Shown piece by piece: positions 27,280 through 39,639 of a stretch of 64,000 nucleotides of DNA. The notes under the pieces were generated by a model. The model did no database searches. It worked only from the letters and a program-made list of their open reading frames with translations, and was not told the origin of the DNA. A program made the position numbers and the translations under genes. This DNA is from Maricaulaceae bacterium EIL42A08 (GTDB lineage Bacteria; Pseudomonadota; Alphaproteobacteria; Caulobacterales; Maricaulaceae). The stretch covers positions 1-64,000 of the forward strand of contig JAMZNZ010000005.1 in NCBI GenBank assembly GCA_024178355.1. Direction: 5' to 3'. Numbering within the stretch: position 1 is the stretch's first letter; each line of letters opens with the position of its first letter.

Positions 27280-27437
27280 GGTTGGCTCCGGTCTGTAAGG
27301 TCCCAAGCCTAGCCTTTGGTGGGAGGCTGGAAAAGACGGGCGACAGCCCGCATCCCTGATTGCTCCACACCCCCCATATCCGCTATACGCTCCAGCCAAA
27401 TCCCCTCAAGCTTCGCATTGCAAGGAGCGCACGGCCA

Positions 27438-29102
27438 ATGGCTGCGTATCAATACGTTTATCACATGACCGATCTTGCCAAGACCTACCCGGGCGGCAAG
27501 CAGGTCTTTTCCGGCATCAATCTTCATTTCCTGCCCGACGCCAAGATCGGTGTTGTAGGCGTCAACGGTGCGGGTAAATCCTCGCTGCTGCGCATTATGG
27601 CGGGCACCGATACCGAGTTTACCGGCGAGGCCTGGGCGGAGAAGGGCGTGCGCGTCGGCTATCTGCCGCAGGAGCCGCAGCTCGACCCGGAGAAAACCGT
27701 CTGGGAAAACGTCATCGAAGGCTCTGAAGACAAGCAGATCTACGATGCCTACAACGCCATCGCGATGAAGCTCGCCGAGGACTATACCGACGAGCTGATG
27801 GCGGAGATGACCGAGCTGCAGGAGCAGGTCGACGCGCGCGACGCGTGGGACATCGACAGCAAGATCGAAATGGCGATGGAGGCCCTGCGCTGCCCGCCGG
27901 CCGAGGCCGACGTCACCAACCTGTCCGGGGGTGAAGTGCGCCGCGTTGCGATCTGCCGCCTGCTCTTGTCCAAGCCGCACATGCTACTGCTCGACGAACC
28001 GACCAACCACCTCGATGCAGAGTCGGTCGCCTGGTTGCAGAACCACCTGGAAAACTATGACGGCGCGGTCCTGATCGTGACCCACGACCGTTATTTCCTC
28101 GATAGCATCACCACCTGGACGCTGGAACTCGACCGCGGCAAGGGCATCCCTTACGAGGGCGGCTATTCCAGCTGGCTGGAGCAGAAGGCCAAGCGCCTGG
28201 CTCAGGAAGCGCGCGAGGAAAGCTCCAAGCAGCGCGCGCTCAATGAGGAACTGGAGTGGATCCGTTCCAGCCCCAAGGCGCGCCAGGCCAAATCGAAGGC
28301 TCGTATCAAGGCCTATGAGGAGAAGCGTGACGCGGCCGATCGCGAGAAGATCAACACCGCCGTCATCAACATCCCGCCGGGCCCACGCCTGGGCGGCAAT
28401 GTTGTGGAGTTCGACCATGTGTCGAAGGGCTTTGGCGACAAGCTGCTGATCCGCGACCTCGACTTCAAACTGCCGCCGGGCGGTGTTGTGGGCGTCATCG
28501 GTCCGAACGGTGCGGGTAAGACCACGCTGTTTAAGATGATCACCGGCGAGGAGCAGCCCGATGAGGGCAAGGTGACCCTCGGTGAAACTGTGAAGCTCGG
28601 CTATGTGAACCAGAGCCGTAATGCGCTGGACAGCTCCAAGACCGTCTGGGAGGAAATCTCCGGCGGTAATGACATGATCATGCTGGGCGACCGCGAAGTG
28701 CCGAGCCGGGCCTATGTGGGCGCGTTCAACTTCAAAGGCGGCGACCAGCAGAAAAAGGTCGGCGTGCTCTCCGGCGGTGAGCGTAACCGCGTGCACTTAG
28801 CCAAGATGCTCAAAGAGGGCGGCAACCTGCTCCTGCTTGACGAACCGACCAACGATCTGGATGTGGAAACGCTGTCGGCGCTGGAAAGCGCGCTGGAGAA
28901 ATTCCCCGGCTGTGCCGTGGTCATCTCCCACGACCGCTTCTTCCTGGACCGCATCGCCACCCACATCCTGGCCTATGAAGGCGACAGCCATGTGGAGTGG
29001 TTTGAAGGCAGCTTCACCGACTATCTGGAAGACAAGAAGCGCCGCCTCGGCGACGATGCCCTGGTGCCCAAGCGCGTGAAGTTCCAGAAATTTGCGCGAT
29101 AG
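27438..29102 (+). CDS. ettA: Energy-dependent translational throttle protein EttA (ABC-F)
   Basis: 554 aa from the ATG at 27438 with AAGGAG upstream. Two ABC ATPase domains: the first has Walker A GVNGAGKSS (41-49) and signature LSGGEVRR; the second has GPNGAGKTT and LSGGERNR. Both Walker B motifs end LLLDEPTN. There are no membrane segments. A charged arm and linker rich in Lys, Arg and Glu lie between the domains. Length and both motif pairs match EttA (555 aa in E. coli), which binds the ribosomal E site and gates initiation by the ADP/ATP ratio. Confidence 0.95.
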   Translation: MAAYQYVYHMTDLAKTYPGGKQVFSGINLHFLPDAKIGVVGVNGAGKSSLLRIMAGTDTEFTGEAWAEKGVRVGYLPQEPQLDPEKTVWENVIEGSEDKQIYDAYNAIAMKLAEDYTDELMAEMTELQEQVDARDAWDIDSKIEMAMEALRCPPAEADVTNLSGGEVRRVAICRLLLSKPHMLLLDEPTNHLDAESVAWLQNHLENYDGAVLIVTHDRYFLDSITTWTLELDRGKGIPYEGGYSSWLEQKAKRLAQEAREESSKQRALNEELEWIRSSPKARQAKSKARIKAYEEKRDAADREKINTAVINIPPGPRLGGNVVEFDHVSKGFGDKLLIRDLDFKLPPGGVVGVIGPNGAGKTTLFKMITGEEQPDEGKVTLGETVKLGYVNQSRNALDSSKTVWEEISGGNDMIMLGDREVPSRAYVGAFNFKGGDQQKKVGVLSGGERNRVHLAKMLKEGGNLLLLDEPTNDLDVETLSALESALEKFPGCAVVISHDRFFLDRIATHILAYEGDSHVEWFEGSFTDYLEDKKRRLGDDALVPKRVKFQKFAR

Positions 29103-29230
29103 GTCCTCTTGACTGTCATTCCCCGGCTTGCCCAGGGGACCCATTCTGTGAGGTATCAGCGAGCTGCCAACAACCGGCATGGGTGGCCTTAGATAAACCG
29201 GGCCATGACAGAAAGTGTAAGACTGCTCTG

Positions 29231-29257
29231 ACCCCGGCCCTCGTGCCGGGGTTTTTA
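29231..29257 (+). terminator. Rho-independent terminator downstream of ettA
   Basis: The 8-bp stem ACCCCGGC (29231-29238) / GCCGGGGT (29245-29252), with loop CCTCGT, is followed by TTTTT. It lies about 130 bases after ettA. A palindrome-like stretch (CCCCGGCTTGCCCAGGGG near 29122) precedes it and resembles the dispersed REP-type motifs. Confidence 0.8.
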
Positions 29258-29286
29258 ATCGCAAATATCGCACAAAAAATTCACAC

Positions 29287-29302
29287 ATAAAGATATCTTT
29301 AT
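29287..29302. promoter_or_regulatory. 16-bp perfect palindrome upstream of metF (likely SahR-type operator)
   Basis: ATAAAGATATCTTTAT is a perfect palindrome located 51 bases before the metF start, in the only gap upstream of the metF-metH operon. ArsR-family regulators that sense S-adenosylhomocysteine (SahR) control methionine-cycle genes in proteobacteria from AT-rich palindromes of this kind. The identity of the regulator is inferred; its gene is not in this window. Confidence 0.6.
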
Positions 29303-29353
29303 ACGGTGTTGTGGTTTATAAGGAGCGTAGTTTCGAACAAGTGGACCGGTGCC

Positions 29354-30256
29354 ATGAACGCTTTCACGCCTCCATCAAAGAGCCAAGGCTCTGATATTGC
29401 GGTATCTTTTGAATTCTTCCCGCCAAAGAGCGAGGAGATGGAAGACAAGCTGTGGGAGTCCATCGCCAAGCTTGAGCCGTTGAACCCACACTTTGTGTCG
29501 GTGACCTACGGCGCAGGCGGCTCAACGCGGGACCGCACTCACCGCACCGTGCGGCGCATTGTCGAAGAGACGGGGCTTGCTCCGGCTGCGCACCTGACCT
29601 GTGTGGAGGCCACGCGCGCTGAAGTTGATGAGGTCATCCGCGAATATTGGGACGCCGGCGTGCGCCACATTGTGGCACTGCGCGGTGATCCACCATCGGG
29701 CATTGGCGGGGCCTATTTGCCCCACGCCGGCGGATATGCGAACGCCGCTGAGCTGACCGCAGGAATCAAAGCCATTGGTGATTTTGAAGTCTCTGTGGGC
29801 TGCTACCCCGAAGTGCACCCGGAAAGCGCCAGCGCAGAAGCGGATCTCGATTGGCTGAAGGCCAAGATCGATGCCGGGGCCACTCGGGCCATCACCCAGT
29901 TCTTCTTCGAGCCGGACACCTATCTGCGTTACCTTGATCGCGTGCGCGCCGCCGGGATTGATATCCCGATCGTGCCGGGCGTGATGCTGCAGCCGAACTT
30001 CAAGGGCTTAAAGCGTATGGCGGGCCTGTGCGGCACGTCGGTGCCAGGCTGGCTCAACGATCTTTATGACGGCATCGAGGATGATGTGCGTACCCGTGAG
30101 CTGGTGACGGCCCACGTGGCGGCAGAGCTGGTATGCAAGCTGCGCGACCAGGGTGTGGACCAGTTCCACTTCTACACCCTGAACCGTGCGGGGCTGGCTC
30201 AGTCGGCCTGTGCACTTCTGGGCGTGAAGCCTGACCCCGTTCCCGCAGCGGCCTAA
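29354..30256 (+). CDS. metF: 5,10-Methylenetetrahydrofolate reductase
   Basis: 300 aa, a flavin TIM barrel that reduces methylene-THF to methyl-THF for MetH. The N-terminal VSFEFFPPK has the catalytic Glu (E20). Also present are YGAGGSTRDRTHRTV, HIVALRGDPP and the late QFFFEPDTYLRYLDR and PGVMLQPN blocks of the family. The ATG at 29354 gives the usual length; the open frame to 29306 would overlap the palindromic operator region. It is the first gene of metF-metH(N)-metH(C), 12 bases before the next gene. Confidence 0.93.
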   Translation: MNAFTPPSKSQGSDIAVSFEFFPPKSEEMEDKLWESIAKLEPLNPHFVSVTYGAGGSTRDRTHRTVRRIVEETGLAPAAHLTCVEATRAEVDEVIREYWDAGVRHIVALRGDPPSGIGGAYLPHAGGYANAAELTAGIKAIGDFEVSVGCYPEVHPESASAEADLDWLKAKIDAGATRAITQFFFEPDTYLRYLDRVRAAGIDIPIVPGVMLQPNFKGLKRMAGLCGTSVPGWLNDLYDGIEDDVRTRELVTAHVAAELVCKLRDQGVDQFHFYTLNRAGLAQSACALLGVKPDPVPAAA

Positions 30257-30268
30257 ACGAGGACTGCC

Positions 30269-31330
30269 ATGACACGACAGGACAGGCTCGCCGCGCTTAA
30301 CGCGCTGGCGGACGAGCGGATTTTAATCCTCGACGGAGCCATGGGCACCGAGATCCAGAACCGCAAGCTGGTCGAGGCCGACTATCGCGGTGAGCGCTTT
30401 GCTGACTGGGGCCAGGCGCTGGGCGGCAATAACGATCTGCTTAACCTGACCCAGCCGGACATCGTGCGTGAGATCCATGCCGATTATTTCGCCGCCGGAG
30501 CCGACGCGGTGGAGACCAATACCTTTTCGGCGACCTCCATCGCCCAGGCCGATTACGCCATGGAAGAGCTGGCTCCGGAGATTGCCGCTGAGGGTGCGCG
30601 TCTGGCGCGCGAAGCAGCTGATGCTGCCGAAGCGGATACCGGCGAGCCGAAGGTGGTCTGGGGCGCGATCGGGCCGACCAACCGCACGCTGTCGCTGTCG
30701 CCTAATGTGGAAGATCCCGGCTATCGCGCCGTGACCTTTGATGAGGTGCGCGACGCCTATGCTGAACAGGTCGAGGCGATGGCCCCCTTCGTGGACTTCT
30801 TCCTGATCGAGACGATTTTCGACACGCTCAACGCCAAGGCGGCGATCAAGGCGGTGCTGGATCTGCGCCGCGCGGGCACCGTGCCGGGTGACATCCCGAT
30901 TGTCCTGTCCGGTACTATCACTGATGCCTCTGGCCGAACGCTATCGGGGCAGACCACCGAAGCCTTCTACAATGCCGTGCGCCACGCCTGCCCCTGGGCG
31001 GTGGGTCTCAATTGCGCACTCGGCGCTGAGGAGCTTCGCCCCTACGTCCAGGCGCTGCACCGGGTGGCTGAATGCAAGGTGCTCGCCTATCCCAATGCCG
31101 GCCTGCCCAACGCGTTTGGGGAGTATGACCAGGGCCCGGGCGAGATGGCGGGGCTCGTTAAAGAGTGGGCCGAGCAGGGCTATCTCAACATGCTCGGCGG
31201 CTGCTGCGGCACGACGCCGGATCATATCCGCGCAATCGCCGCCGCCGCCAAAGGCGGAACGCCGCGCAAGCCGATCGAGCGCGAAGCCGCCATGCGCCTG
31301 TCCGGACTCGAACCGTTTGAACTGGCTTAA
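30269..31330 (+). CDS. metH: Methionine synthase, homocysteine-binding subunit (MetH N-terminal module)
   Basis: 353 aa corresponding to the first module of cobalamin-dependent MetH. The opening [12 protein letters not shown] and [15 protein letters not shown] match the homocysteine S-methyltransferase domain. The zinc-binding cysteines are present as the Cys in [12 protein letters not shown] and the pair in [11 protein letters not shown]. It transfers the methyl group from methylcobalamin to homocysteine. In E. coli all modules are one 1227-aa chain; here the remainder is a separate gene starting 3 bases downstream, a split known in many alphaproteobacteria. Confidence 0.93.
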   Translation: MTRQDRLAALNALADERILILDGAMGTEIQNRKLVEADYRGERFADWGQALGGNNDLLNLTQPDIVREIHADYFAAGADAVETNTFSATSIAQADYAMEELAPEIAAEGARLAREAADAAEADTGEPKVVWGAIGPTNRTLSLSPNVEDPGYRAVTFDEVRDAYAEQVEAMAPFVDFFLIETIFDTLNAKAAIKAVLDLRRAGTVPGDIPIVLSGTITDASGRTLSGQTTEAFYNAVRHACPWAVGLNCALGAEELRPYVQALHRVAECKVLAYPNAGLPNAFGEYDQGPGEMAGLVKEWAEQGYLNMLGGCCGTTPDHIRAIAAAAKGGTPRKPIEREAAMRLSGLEPFELA

Positions 31331-31333
31331 GTC

Positions 31334-33999
<2,666 letters not shown>

Positions 34000-34003
<4 letters not shown>

Positions 34004-34497
34004 GGCTCTCGCGCCGCCTCGATCACCACGCGTCCGCCAGCGCTGATTTCCAGGCGGTCCTGACCGTAAAGAGCAAAGCCGTCGGCGCTCGCCAGGGCTT
34101 CAAGCACGGCCTGTTCAGTGCCCAGCACTTCTGGCGCGCAGGCCCGGCGGCTGACCCGCATGATGGCGATCAGAATTTCACGCTCATCCACCGAGATGCC
34201 GCCAAAATAGCGATTGCACCCGGTCGAGCCGGTGACCCCCATATTGTCGAACGCCATCGACGGACGATCGGCAAAGGGCATGGGTCGGCTCGGCAGGCCT
34301 GTAATCACCCACCGCGTGCCGTCCAGAACCCCTGCGCCGCTGGAGCCTGATGCCAAACCGGCGGTGTAGATCCGGCTCTCGGTCTGGGCTTCAGCTTCCG
34401 GCTCGGGCGTTGGGGCTGGCGATGGTGTTGGGGCGCAGGCGTACAGCAGGGCGCTTCCAAGGACGGTGGGGATCAAGATGGGAAGTAAGCGCGTCAT
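34000..34497 (-). CDS. META-domain lipoprotein (HslJ-like)
   Basis: 165 aa from the ATG at 34497. The leader [20 protein letters not shown] ends in a lipobox-like Cys (YAC), then a Pro/Glu linker precedes one META domain: [11 protein letters not shown], the [13 protein letters not shown] motif and a terminal strand. META domains occur in HslJ, linked to novobiocin resistance in E. coli, and in secreted inhibitors, but their biochemical role is unclear. The upstream extension of the open frame to 34620 lacks a start signal. Confidence 0.78.
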
Positions 34498-34641
34498 GAG
34501 CGGTAGTCTAATGGCTTGGCGCGTGGCGCGCCACGCATGGGATTGATTGCTTAAATTATCGCCACATTCAGCGCCAACGCTGGACCAGTTGGTTGGTGCG
34601 CAGCTAGCGTGACCACACACTCGTGAGAGGGGAGCTCACCT

Positions 34642-35877
34642 ATGACCGCCTTCATCCTTGCTATTGGTCTTTTGGCGCAAGACGCCGCCGCTCAGCCGGT
34701 CGAGCCTGTGGAAGGGTCAGACGAGCTGGAGATGCCGGCCCCGGTTTCCGAGGTGGCGATGGAGTTTTTTGATATTCTTCCCGCCACGCTTGAGGGGTGG
34801 GAGCCAGAGGGGCGCGCGCTGTCGCTGGCCCAGCAGAGCTTTGCCATGGTAGGGCGCGAAGACCTGGTGGCACGCAATGTGCCGGGAAGTTATGCGCTAA
34901 CTGAATGCCCGGTGCTGGACGGAGATGCGCTGGAAACCGCTATCGCCGCGGCCCGAGACGCCCAGCTCGTCATCGTCAACGAGGCCCATAACCAACCGCT
35001 TCATCGCCACTTCATCACCGGGCTCGCCGAGGCGCTGGGCGGTGAGTTTGATGTGTTCGCGGCTGAATCCTTCAACTATCTGCGCCTGATGGAACCGCGC
35101 GAGGCGGGGGCGCTGGGTTATTATGATCGCGAACCGATCTTCCACCGTCAGGTCGATGCGATAGAGGCGGCAGGCTACCAGCTTGCCGCCTATGAAATCC
35201 GCGCCGCCCAGCGCGACCCCGAGGCAACGACGATGGCTGAACGCATCGCGGTACGTGAGGCCGCCCAGGCGGATAATCTGATCACGGAAGTGCTCGCGGA
35301 AAATCCAAACGCGCGCATCCTTGTCCATGTGGGTTATGCTCACCTTCTCGAAGCACCACAAATGATGATGGCGGGCGAGCCGCCGCTGGAATGGTTTGCC
35401 CTGCGTTTGAAGCAGCTAACCGGGATCGACCCGCTCACAATCACCCAGACCCATTGCGGCCTGCCAGCTTCTGACGCTGAGGGCGAAGGTGAAGCGCGTG
35501 TCGATGCGTCGTCGTCAGTCGAAGAACGCCCCACCGGCCAGCCTGCGCTTGCCAATCCATCTGGCGTTCTCGTCGAAGGCTCGGTCGATCTGGCGGTGGC
35601 CTACGCCCCGCTACAGTTTGAGGACGGCCGCCCGGCCTGGCGGCGCGAGATCGGCGATCGCGCGATCGCGGTGCCGGATGCTTTGCTCCCCGTCGATGCC
35701 CCTGTGATCATCGAGGCCCGTTATCCGGGCGAAACCCTCGATCACATGCCGGTGGAACGCCTCATGCTCTACCCCGGCGATACCCACACGCTACTCCTGC
35801 CAGATGGCGAGTGGGTCCTCACCGCCTGGACGGCTGAGGGCGCTTATGGTGAGGCGGTAACGGTGAGCGTGCCCTAA
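34642..35877 (+). CDS. Exported ChaN/Tiki-superfamily protein of unknown substrate
   Basis: 411 aa with a short signal-like N-terminus (MTAFILAIGLLAQDAAAQ). The Tiki/ChaN/EreA fold is suggested by VIVNEAHNQPLHRHF (E114, H116 and H121 in the metal-site position), FAAESFNYL (E142), YQLAAYE, and a late RILVHVGYAHL containing the final His. Members of this superfamily bind heme iron (ChaN) or act as metalloproteases (TIKI). The C-terminal 130 residues form a separate beta-rich part without a recognised family. A strong GAGGGGAG ribosome-binding site precedes the ATG. Confidence 0.65.
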   Translation: MTAFILAIGLLAQDAAAQPVEPVEGSDELEMPAPVSEVAMEFFDILPATLEGWEPEGRALSLAQQSFAMVGREDLVARNVPGSYALTECPVLDGDALETAIAAARDAQLVIVNEAHNQPLHRHFITGLAEALGGEFDVFAAESFNYLRLMEPREAGALGYYDREPIFHRQVDAIEAAGYQLAAYEIRAAQRDPEATTMAERIAVREAAQADNLITEVLAENPNARILVHVGYAHLLEAPQMMMAGEPPLEWFALRLKQLTGIDPLTITQTHCGLPASDAEGEGEARVDASSSVEERPTGQPALANPSGVLVEGSVDLAVAYAPLQFEDGRPAWRREIGDRAIAVPDALLPVDAPVIIEARYPGETLDHMPVERLMLYPGDTHTLLLPDGEWVLTAWTAEGAYGEAVTVSVP

Positions 35878-36722
35878 GCCGGAACCGGCGGCCCGAAGCG
35901 GCCCTGCTGGTAGTCCAGCATGGCCTGGCGGACATCGGCTTCGGTAGTCATCACGAAAGGACCGGCCCAGTAGATCTGCTCGCGGATCGGCTTGCCGGCG
36001 GCCAGCATCACGCGGGCACCGTCCGGACCGGCGGTCAACTTGACGATATCGCCGGGCTCGTACACGCCCAGCATCGCTTCGCCGAGTGTTTCGCCGCCGG
36101 TCTCAACTGATCCGGAGTGGACCGCCGCAAAGGCGGTCTTGTCCATGCCCAACGGTTCTTCGAACACCGCGCCGGGCTCCATGCGCAGCTCAGCATAGAA
36201 AGGCTCCACCGTGATGTCGCGGACCGGGCCTTCAAAGCCGGTGGAGGTCTTGCCCACGATGATCTTGGCGACCACGTCGTCACGAATATCAGACGGCACG
36301 TCGTCTTCGCCATATTCCTGATAGCTAGCGGGCTTCATCTTTTCAGCTTCGGGCAGGTTCACCCACAGCTGGAAGCCGCTCATCAGCCCGTCTTCCTGTT
36401 CGGGCGTTTCAGAGTGAACGATGCCGCCTGCAGCCGTCATCCATTGCACGCCGCCCGGCTCGATCACGCCTTCATGGCCCTTGTTGTCGCGGTGGCGCAT
36501 GCGCCCGGCAACCATGTAGGTGACGGTCTCAAAGCCCCGGTGCGGGTGGGGCGGGAAGCCTGCTATATAGTCGCCGGGATTATCGGAATGGAATTTGTCG
36601 AGCATCAGGAAGGGATCGAGCGCGCGCAGCTCCGGCGTGCCAAGCAGGCGGGTCAGCTTTACACCGGCACCGTCGCTGGTGGGCATGCCGCGGGTGATCT
36701 GGGCGAGCTTGCGTTCGCTCAT
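35874..36722 (-). CDS. Pirin-family bicupin protein
   Basis: 282 aa from the ATG at 36722; the frame extends upstream to 36989 but across sequence without a start signal. The metal ligands of pirins are present: H59 and H61 in HPHRGFET, H103 and E105 in GIVHSE. The second cupin half is shorter and lacks ligands, as usual. Pirins include quercetin 2,3-dioxygenases and redox sensors; the role here cannot be decided. It converges on the ChaN-like gene with a 4-base overlap. Confidence 0.9.
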   Translation of the reverse strand: MSERKLAQITRGMPTSDGAGVKLTRLLGTPELRALDPFLMLDKFHSDNPGDYIAGFPPHPHRGFETVTYMVAGRMRHRDNKGHEGVIEPGGVQWMTAAGGIVHSETPEQEDGLMSGFQLWVNLPEAEKMKPASYQEYGEDDVPSDIRDDVVAKIIVGKTSTGFEGPVRDITVEPFYAELRMEPGAVFEEPLGMDKTAFAAVHSGSVETGGETLGEAMLGVYEPGDIVKLTAGPDGARVMLAAGKPIREQIYWAGPFVMTTEADVRQAMLDYQQGRFGPPVPA

Positions 36723-36909
36723 GGGAAAGCTCCTTGAAAAAGCGCTGTCTTGATCGTGTCTGGTTCTGATATGGCCGCTGGGAGCTGCGAAAGCGAGGGC
36801 GGTGTCAGACACACACTGTTTCCTCACCGTCAAAGCTGGCGCTCGCCTTCTTCTTGCCCAGCTCTTTGAGTTGTCTGGTCCAGATGACGATTTCGGGGGA
36901 CGACCGGGT

Positions 36910-37629
36910 TTGAACTGGATAGGTGGACTTCTGGCGCTCGCAGGCCTGTTCCTGACCGGGTTCGGGCTGGCCTTCTTTTCACCCGACATGGTTGAGGGGG
37001 CAGGGCTTGGTGCCGCCGAAGCGCTACGCCCCGATTATCGCCTGCTTGCCGGTTTTGCCGTGCTGGTGGTGATCAGTTTTGCCGCAGGCGTGCATCTGCG
37101 CCAGATCCGTGAGGCGAGCCTTTATCTGTTCAGTCTTCTGGGCCTGACGCTCCTCGGCGCAGGCGCGCTTGTGGGCGTGACCAACTGGGTCTTCTTTGAG
37201 ACGCTTTATGCAGAGACCAGCTGGATGGGGCGTACGGGTGAGAATCTTCTACGTGTCGTGCCGGGTACACTGGGCAGCCTGGTTGGCGCGTCTGGCGGTG
37301 AGGATGCCGCGCTAAGGGCCGGAGCCGGGTTCGCCAAAGGGCTGGGCCAGACGCTTGTGGACATGGTGCGCCATCCCGGTTTTGAAACCATCCCCAACGG
37401 CCCACTGACCCTGCTGGTCGGCTTGCCTCTGCTGGTCAGCTTTGTGGTGTTTAATGTGGGCGTTGCGCCAAGAATTTCTCAGCGTTTCCATGCTGATCAG
37501 CCGCTGTGGCTGCGGCTGGCGGCGCAGGTGAGCTTGTTTGCAGGGGTGTTCATTGCGCTCTCAGCGTTGTACCTCAACCTATTGGCGCGCCAATCGGTCA
37601 ACCTTGCCGGGACGCTCGCCGCAGGCTGA
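36910..37629 (+). CDS. Membrane protein of unknown function upstream of rimK
   Basis: 239 aa if started at the TTG at 36910, which has GGGGGA nine bases upstream and gives a protein that opens directly with its first transmembrane helix ([20 protein letters not shown]). A GTG at 36802 in the same frame is possible but badly spaced from its purine run. Five hydrophobic helices are visible, with a long soluble segment (about residues 105-160) between helices 3 and 4. No family recognised. It ends 14 bases before the RimB-RimK fusion gene, suggesting co-transcription. Confidence 0.6.
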   Translation: MNWIGGLLALAGLFLTGFGLAFFSPDMVEGAGLGAAEALRPDYRLLAGFAVLVVISFAAGVHLRQIREASLYLFSLLGLTLLGAGALVGVTNWVFFETLYAETSWMGRTGENLLRVVPGTLGSLVGASGGEDAALRAGAGFAKGLGQTLVDMVRHPGFETIPNGPLTLLVGLPLLVSFVVFNVGVAPRISQRFHADQPLWLRLAAQVSLFAGVFIALSALYLNLLARQSVNLAGTLAAG

Positions 37630-37643
37630 CTGCAAGGACGCAC

Positions 37644-39053
37644 ATGACCCAGGACTTTTTCACACTCGGCTGGGAAGAGTGGGCCGCATTTCCAGATCTT
37701 GGACTGCCCGCGATCAAGGCGAAGGTGGACACTGGTGCGCGTACCAGTGCGCTCCACGCCATGGCGATTGAGCCCTTTGGCTCTGATGCCAAGCCGCAGG
37801 TGCGCTTTGTCATGCACCCGATCCCCCACCAGCCGGAGGTGGAAGTTGTCTGCGCTGCGCCCGCTGTGGACCGCCGCGAGGTTACCAGCTCCAACGGTGA
37901 GACCGAGCTGCGCTGGGTGATCCGTACGCCTGTCCAGATCGGCGATCGCAGCTGGCCCATCGAGGTTTCGCTGACCAACCGGGAGAATATGCAATACCGC
38001 ATGCTTCTCGGGCGCACCGCGATCAGCGATGACATGGTGGTCAATCCTACCCAGTCCTGTGTGCAGGGTGATCTGGGCTATGCCGCCTACAAGGCGATCC
38101 CGCAAAAACCGCGCGTCCAGCGTCCGCTGCGCGTGGCGATCCTCACGCGTGAGCCGCGCAATTACTCCTCGACCCGCCTGAAGGCGGCGGTGGAAGCCCG
38201 CGGGCATGTGGCCGAGACCATCAATACCGCGCGCTGCACCATGGCCATCAACGCGCTCAATCCGGCTGTGTACTACGACGGTCGCAAGCTGCCGCGTTAT
38301 GACGCCGTGATCCCGCGTATTGGGGCCTCCATGACCAATTACGGCATGGCCGTGATCCGCCAGTTCCAGCTGACCGGGGCCTATATCCTGAACTCGGCTG
38401 AAGCCATTGGGGCTAGCCGTGACAAGCTTTATGCTCACCAGGTTCTGGCGCGCGCCGGGATCGGCATGCCAACCACCGCCTTTGCTCACTCACCCAAGGA
38501 CACCGGCAATCTGGTCACCCATGTGGGTGGCGCGCCGCTTGTGGTGAAGCTGCTGGAAAGCACGCAAGGGCGCGGTGTCGTGCTGGCGGAAACCAAGAAG
38601 GCCGCAGAAAGCGTGATCGATGCCTTCCGGGGCCTCGATGCCAACTTCATCGTTCAAGAATTCGTCAAGGAAGCTGGCGGCGCGGACATTCGCTGCTTTG
38701 TTGTCGGCGGCAAGGTCGTCGCCTCCATGAAGCGCCAGGCGGCGTCTGGCGAATTTCGCTCCAACCTGCATCGCGGCGGTTCTGCCACCAAGGTGCGGAT
38801 TTCAAAAGAAGAACGCCAGGCCGCCGTGCGCGCCGCCAAGTCCCTCGGCCTTGCGGTGGCGGGCGTCGATCTGTTGCGGTCGGACTCCGGTCCAAAGGTG
38901 CTGGAGGTGAACTCCTCGCCGGGGCTTGAGGGCATTGAAGCCTCTTCTGGCAAGGATGTGGCCGACCTGATCGTGCAATATCTGGAAGGCCATGTGCGCA
39001 GCGTTAGCCGCGCCCCGGCCCGCCGTACAAAGTCTGCCAGCAGTAAGCCCTGA
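37644..39053 (+). CDS. rimK: RimB-like retropepsin fused to RimK-type glutamate ligase
   Basis: 469 aa from the ATG at 37644 (AAGGA upstream). Residues 1-140 are the RimB/DUF785 'ATP-dependent zinc protease' domain, a retropepsin-like fold with the D29-T30-G31 active-site triplet and the later MLLGRTA strand. Residues 160-455 are a RimK ATP-grasp ligase ([60 protein letters not shown]). RimK adds glutamates to the C-terminus of ribosomal protein S6. In Pseudomonas RimB and RimK are separate proteins of one operon; here they are one polypeptide. A basic tail follows. Confidence 0.9.
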   Translation: MTQDFFTLGWEEWAAFPDLGLPAIKAKVDTGARTSALHAMAIEPFGSDAKPQVRFVMHPIPHQPEVEVVCAAPAVDRREVTSSNGETELRWVIRTPVQIGDRSWPIEVSLTNRENMQYRMLLGRTAISDDMVVNPTQSCVQGDLGYAAYKAIPQKPRVQRPLRVAILTREPRNYSSTRLKAAVEARGHVAETINTARCTMAINALNPAVYYDGRKLPRYDAVIPRIGASMTNYGMAVIRQFQLTGAYILNSAEAIGASRDKLYAHQVLARAGIGMPTTAFAHSPKDTGNLVTHVGGAPLVVKLLESTQGRGVVLAETKKAAESVIDAFRGLDANFIVQEFVKEAGGADIRCFVVGGKVVASMKRQAASGEFRSNLHRGGSATKVRISKEERQAAVRAAKSLGLAVAGVDLLRSDSGPKVLEVNSSPGLEGIEASSGKDVADLIVQYLEGHVRSVSRAPARRTKSASSKP

Positions 39054-39056
39054 TAC

Positions 39057-39091
39057 GAAAAAGCCCCGCAGCGCGATGCACTGCGGGGCTT
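39057..39091 (-). terminator. Rho-independent terminator between rimK and the fasciclin gene
   Basis: An 11-bp perfect stem AAGCCCCGCAG (39061-39071) / CTGCGGGGCTT (39081-39091) with a 9-base loop. The A-run to its left reads TTTTT on the minus strand, so it mainly terminates the fasciclin gene but can also stop the convergent rimK transcript. Confidence 0.82.
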
Positions 39092-39117
39092 CCACGTGGG
39101 CGTTTAGCGCGGGGCGC

Positions 39118-39639
39118 TTAGCCCGGCATGATGACGCTGTCGATCACGTGAATGACGCCGTTGGAGGCGTCGACGTCGGCGGCAATGACGCTTGCGCCGT
39201 CAACAGTGACCGCTCCGTGCGAGTCCACGACGACTTCGACTGTGTCGCCCTGCAGGGTTTCCAGCTCATAGGTGCCTGCCGGGGTCTCGGCGGCGAGGTA
39301 TTCACCAGCAACAACGTGATAGGTCAGGATGGCAGCCAGCTGGTCCTTGTTCTCTGGCTGCAGCAGGGTTTCGACCGTGCCTGCCGGCAAGGCCGCAAAG
39401 GCGTCATTGACCGGTGCGAAGACAGTGAAGGGGCCTTCGCCTTCCAGTGCGCTAACCAGGTCAGCAGCCTGCAGTGCCGCCACGAGGGTGGAGAAGTTGT
39501 CGTCGCTCACAGCGATCTCAACGATGGAGCTCTGCATTTCGGCGTGGTGATCATTGAAACCCTTCGGCGTAGCGAAGGACGGAGCGGCTGCGGTCAGGCC
39601 AAGAGCGGCCGCGGCAAGAAGGCTTGTAGTGATACGCAT
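39118..39639 (-). CDS. Exported fasciclin (FAS1)-domain protein
   Basis: 173 aa: a signal peptide (MRITTSLLAAAALGLTAAAP, cleaved near FAT) and one FAS1 domain with the H1 box GPFTVFAPVNDAF and H2 box SNGVIHVIDSVIMP, plus ILTYHVV between them. FAS1 proteins act in adhesion or in binding of small molecules at the cell surface. Monocistronic, with its own terminator. Confidence 0.92.
   Translation of the reverse strand: MRITTSLLAAAALGLTAAAPSFATPKGFNDHHAEMQSSIVEIAVSDDNFSTLVAALQAADLVSALEGEGPFTVFAPVNDAFAALPAGTVETLLQPENKDQLAAILTYHVVAGEYLAAETPAGTYELETLQGDTVEVVVDSHGAVTVDGASVIAADVDASNGVIHVIDSVIMPG

Noticed and set aside
27984-28796. Long open frame antisense to ettA
   Set aside because: The same shadow effect; the sense strand encodes full ABC-F motifs and the antisense has no start signal or family match.
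29103-29353. Possible SAM or cobalamin riboswitch before metF
   Set aside because: No SAM-II type pseudoknot consensus and no B12-box-like sequence was found; a protein operator explains the region better.
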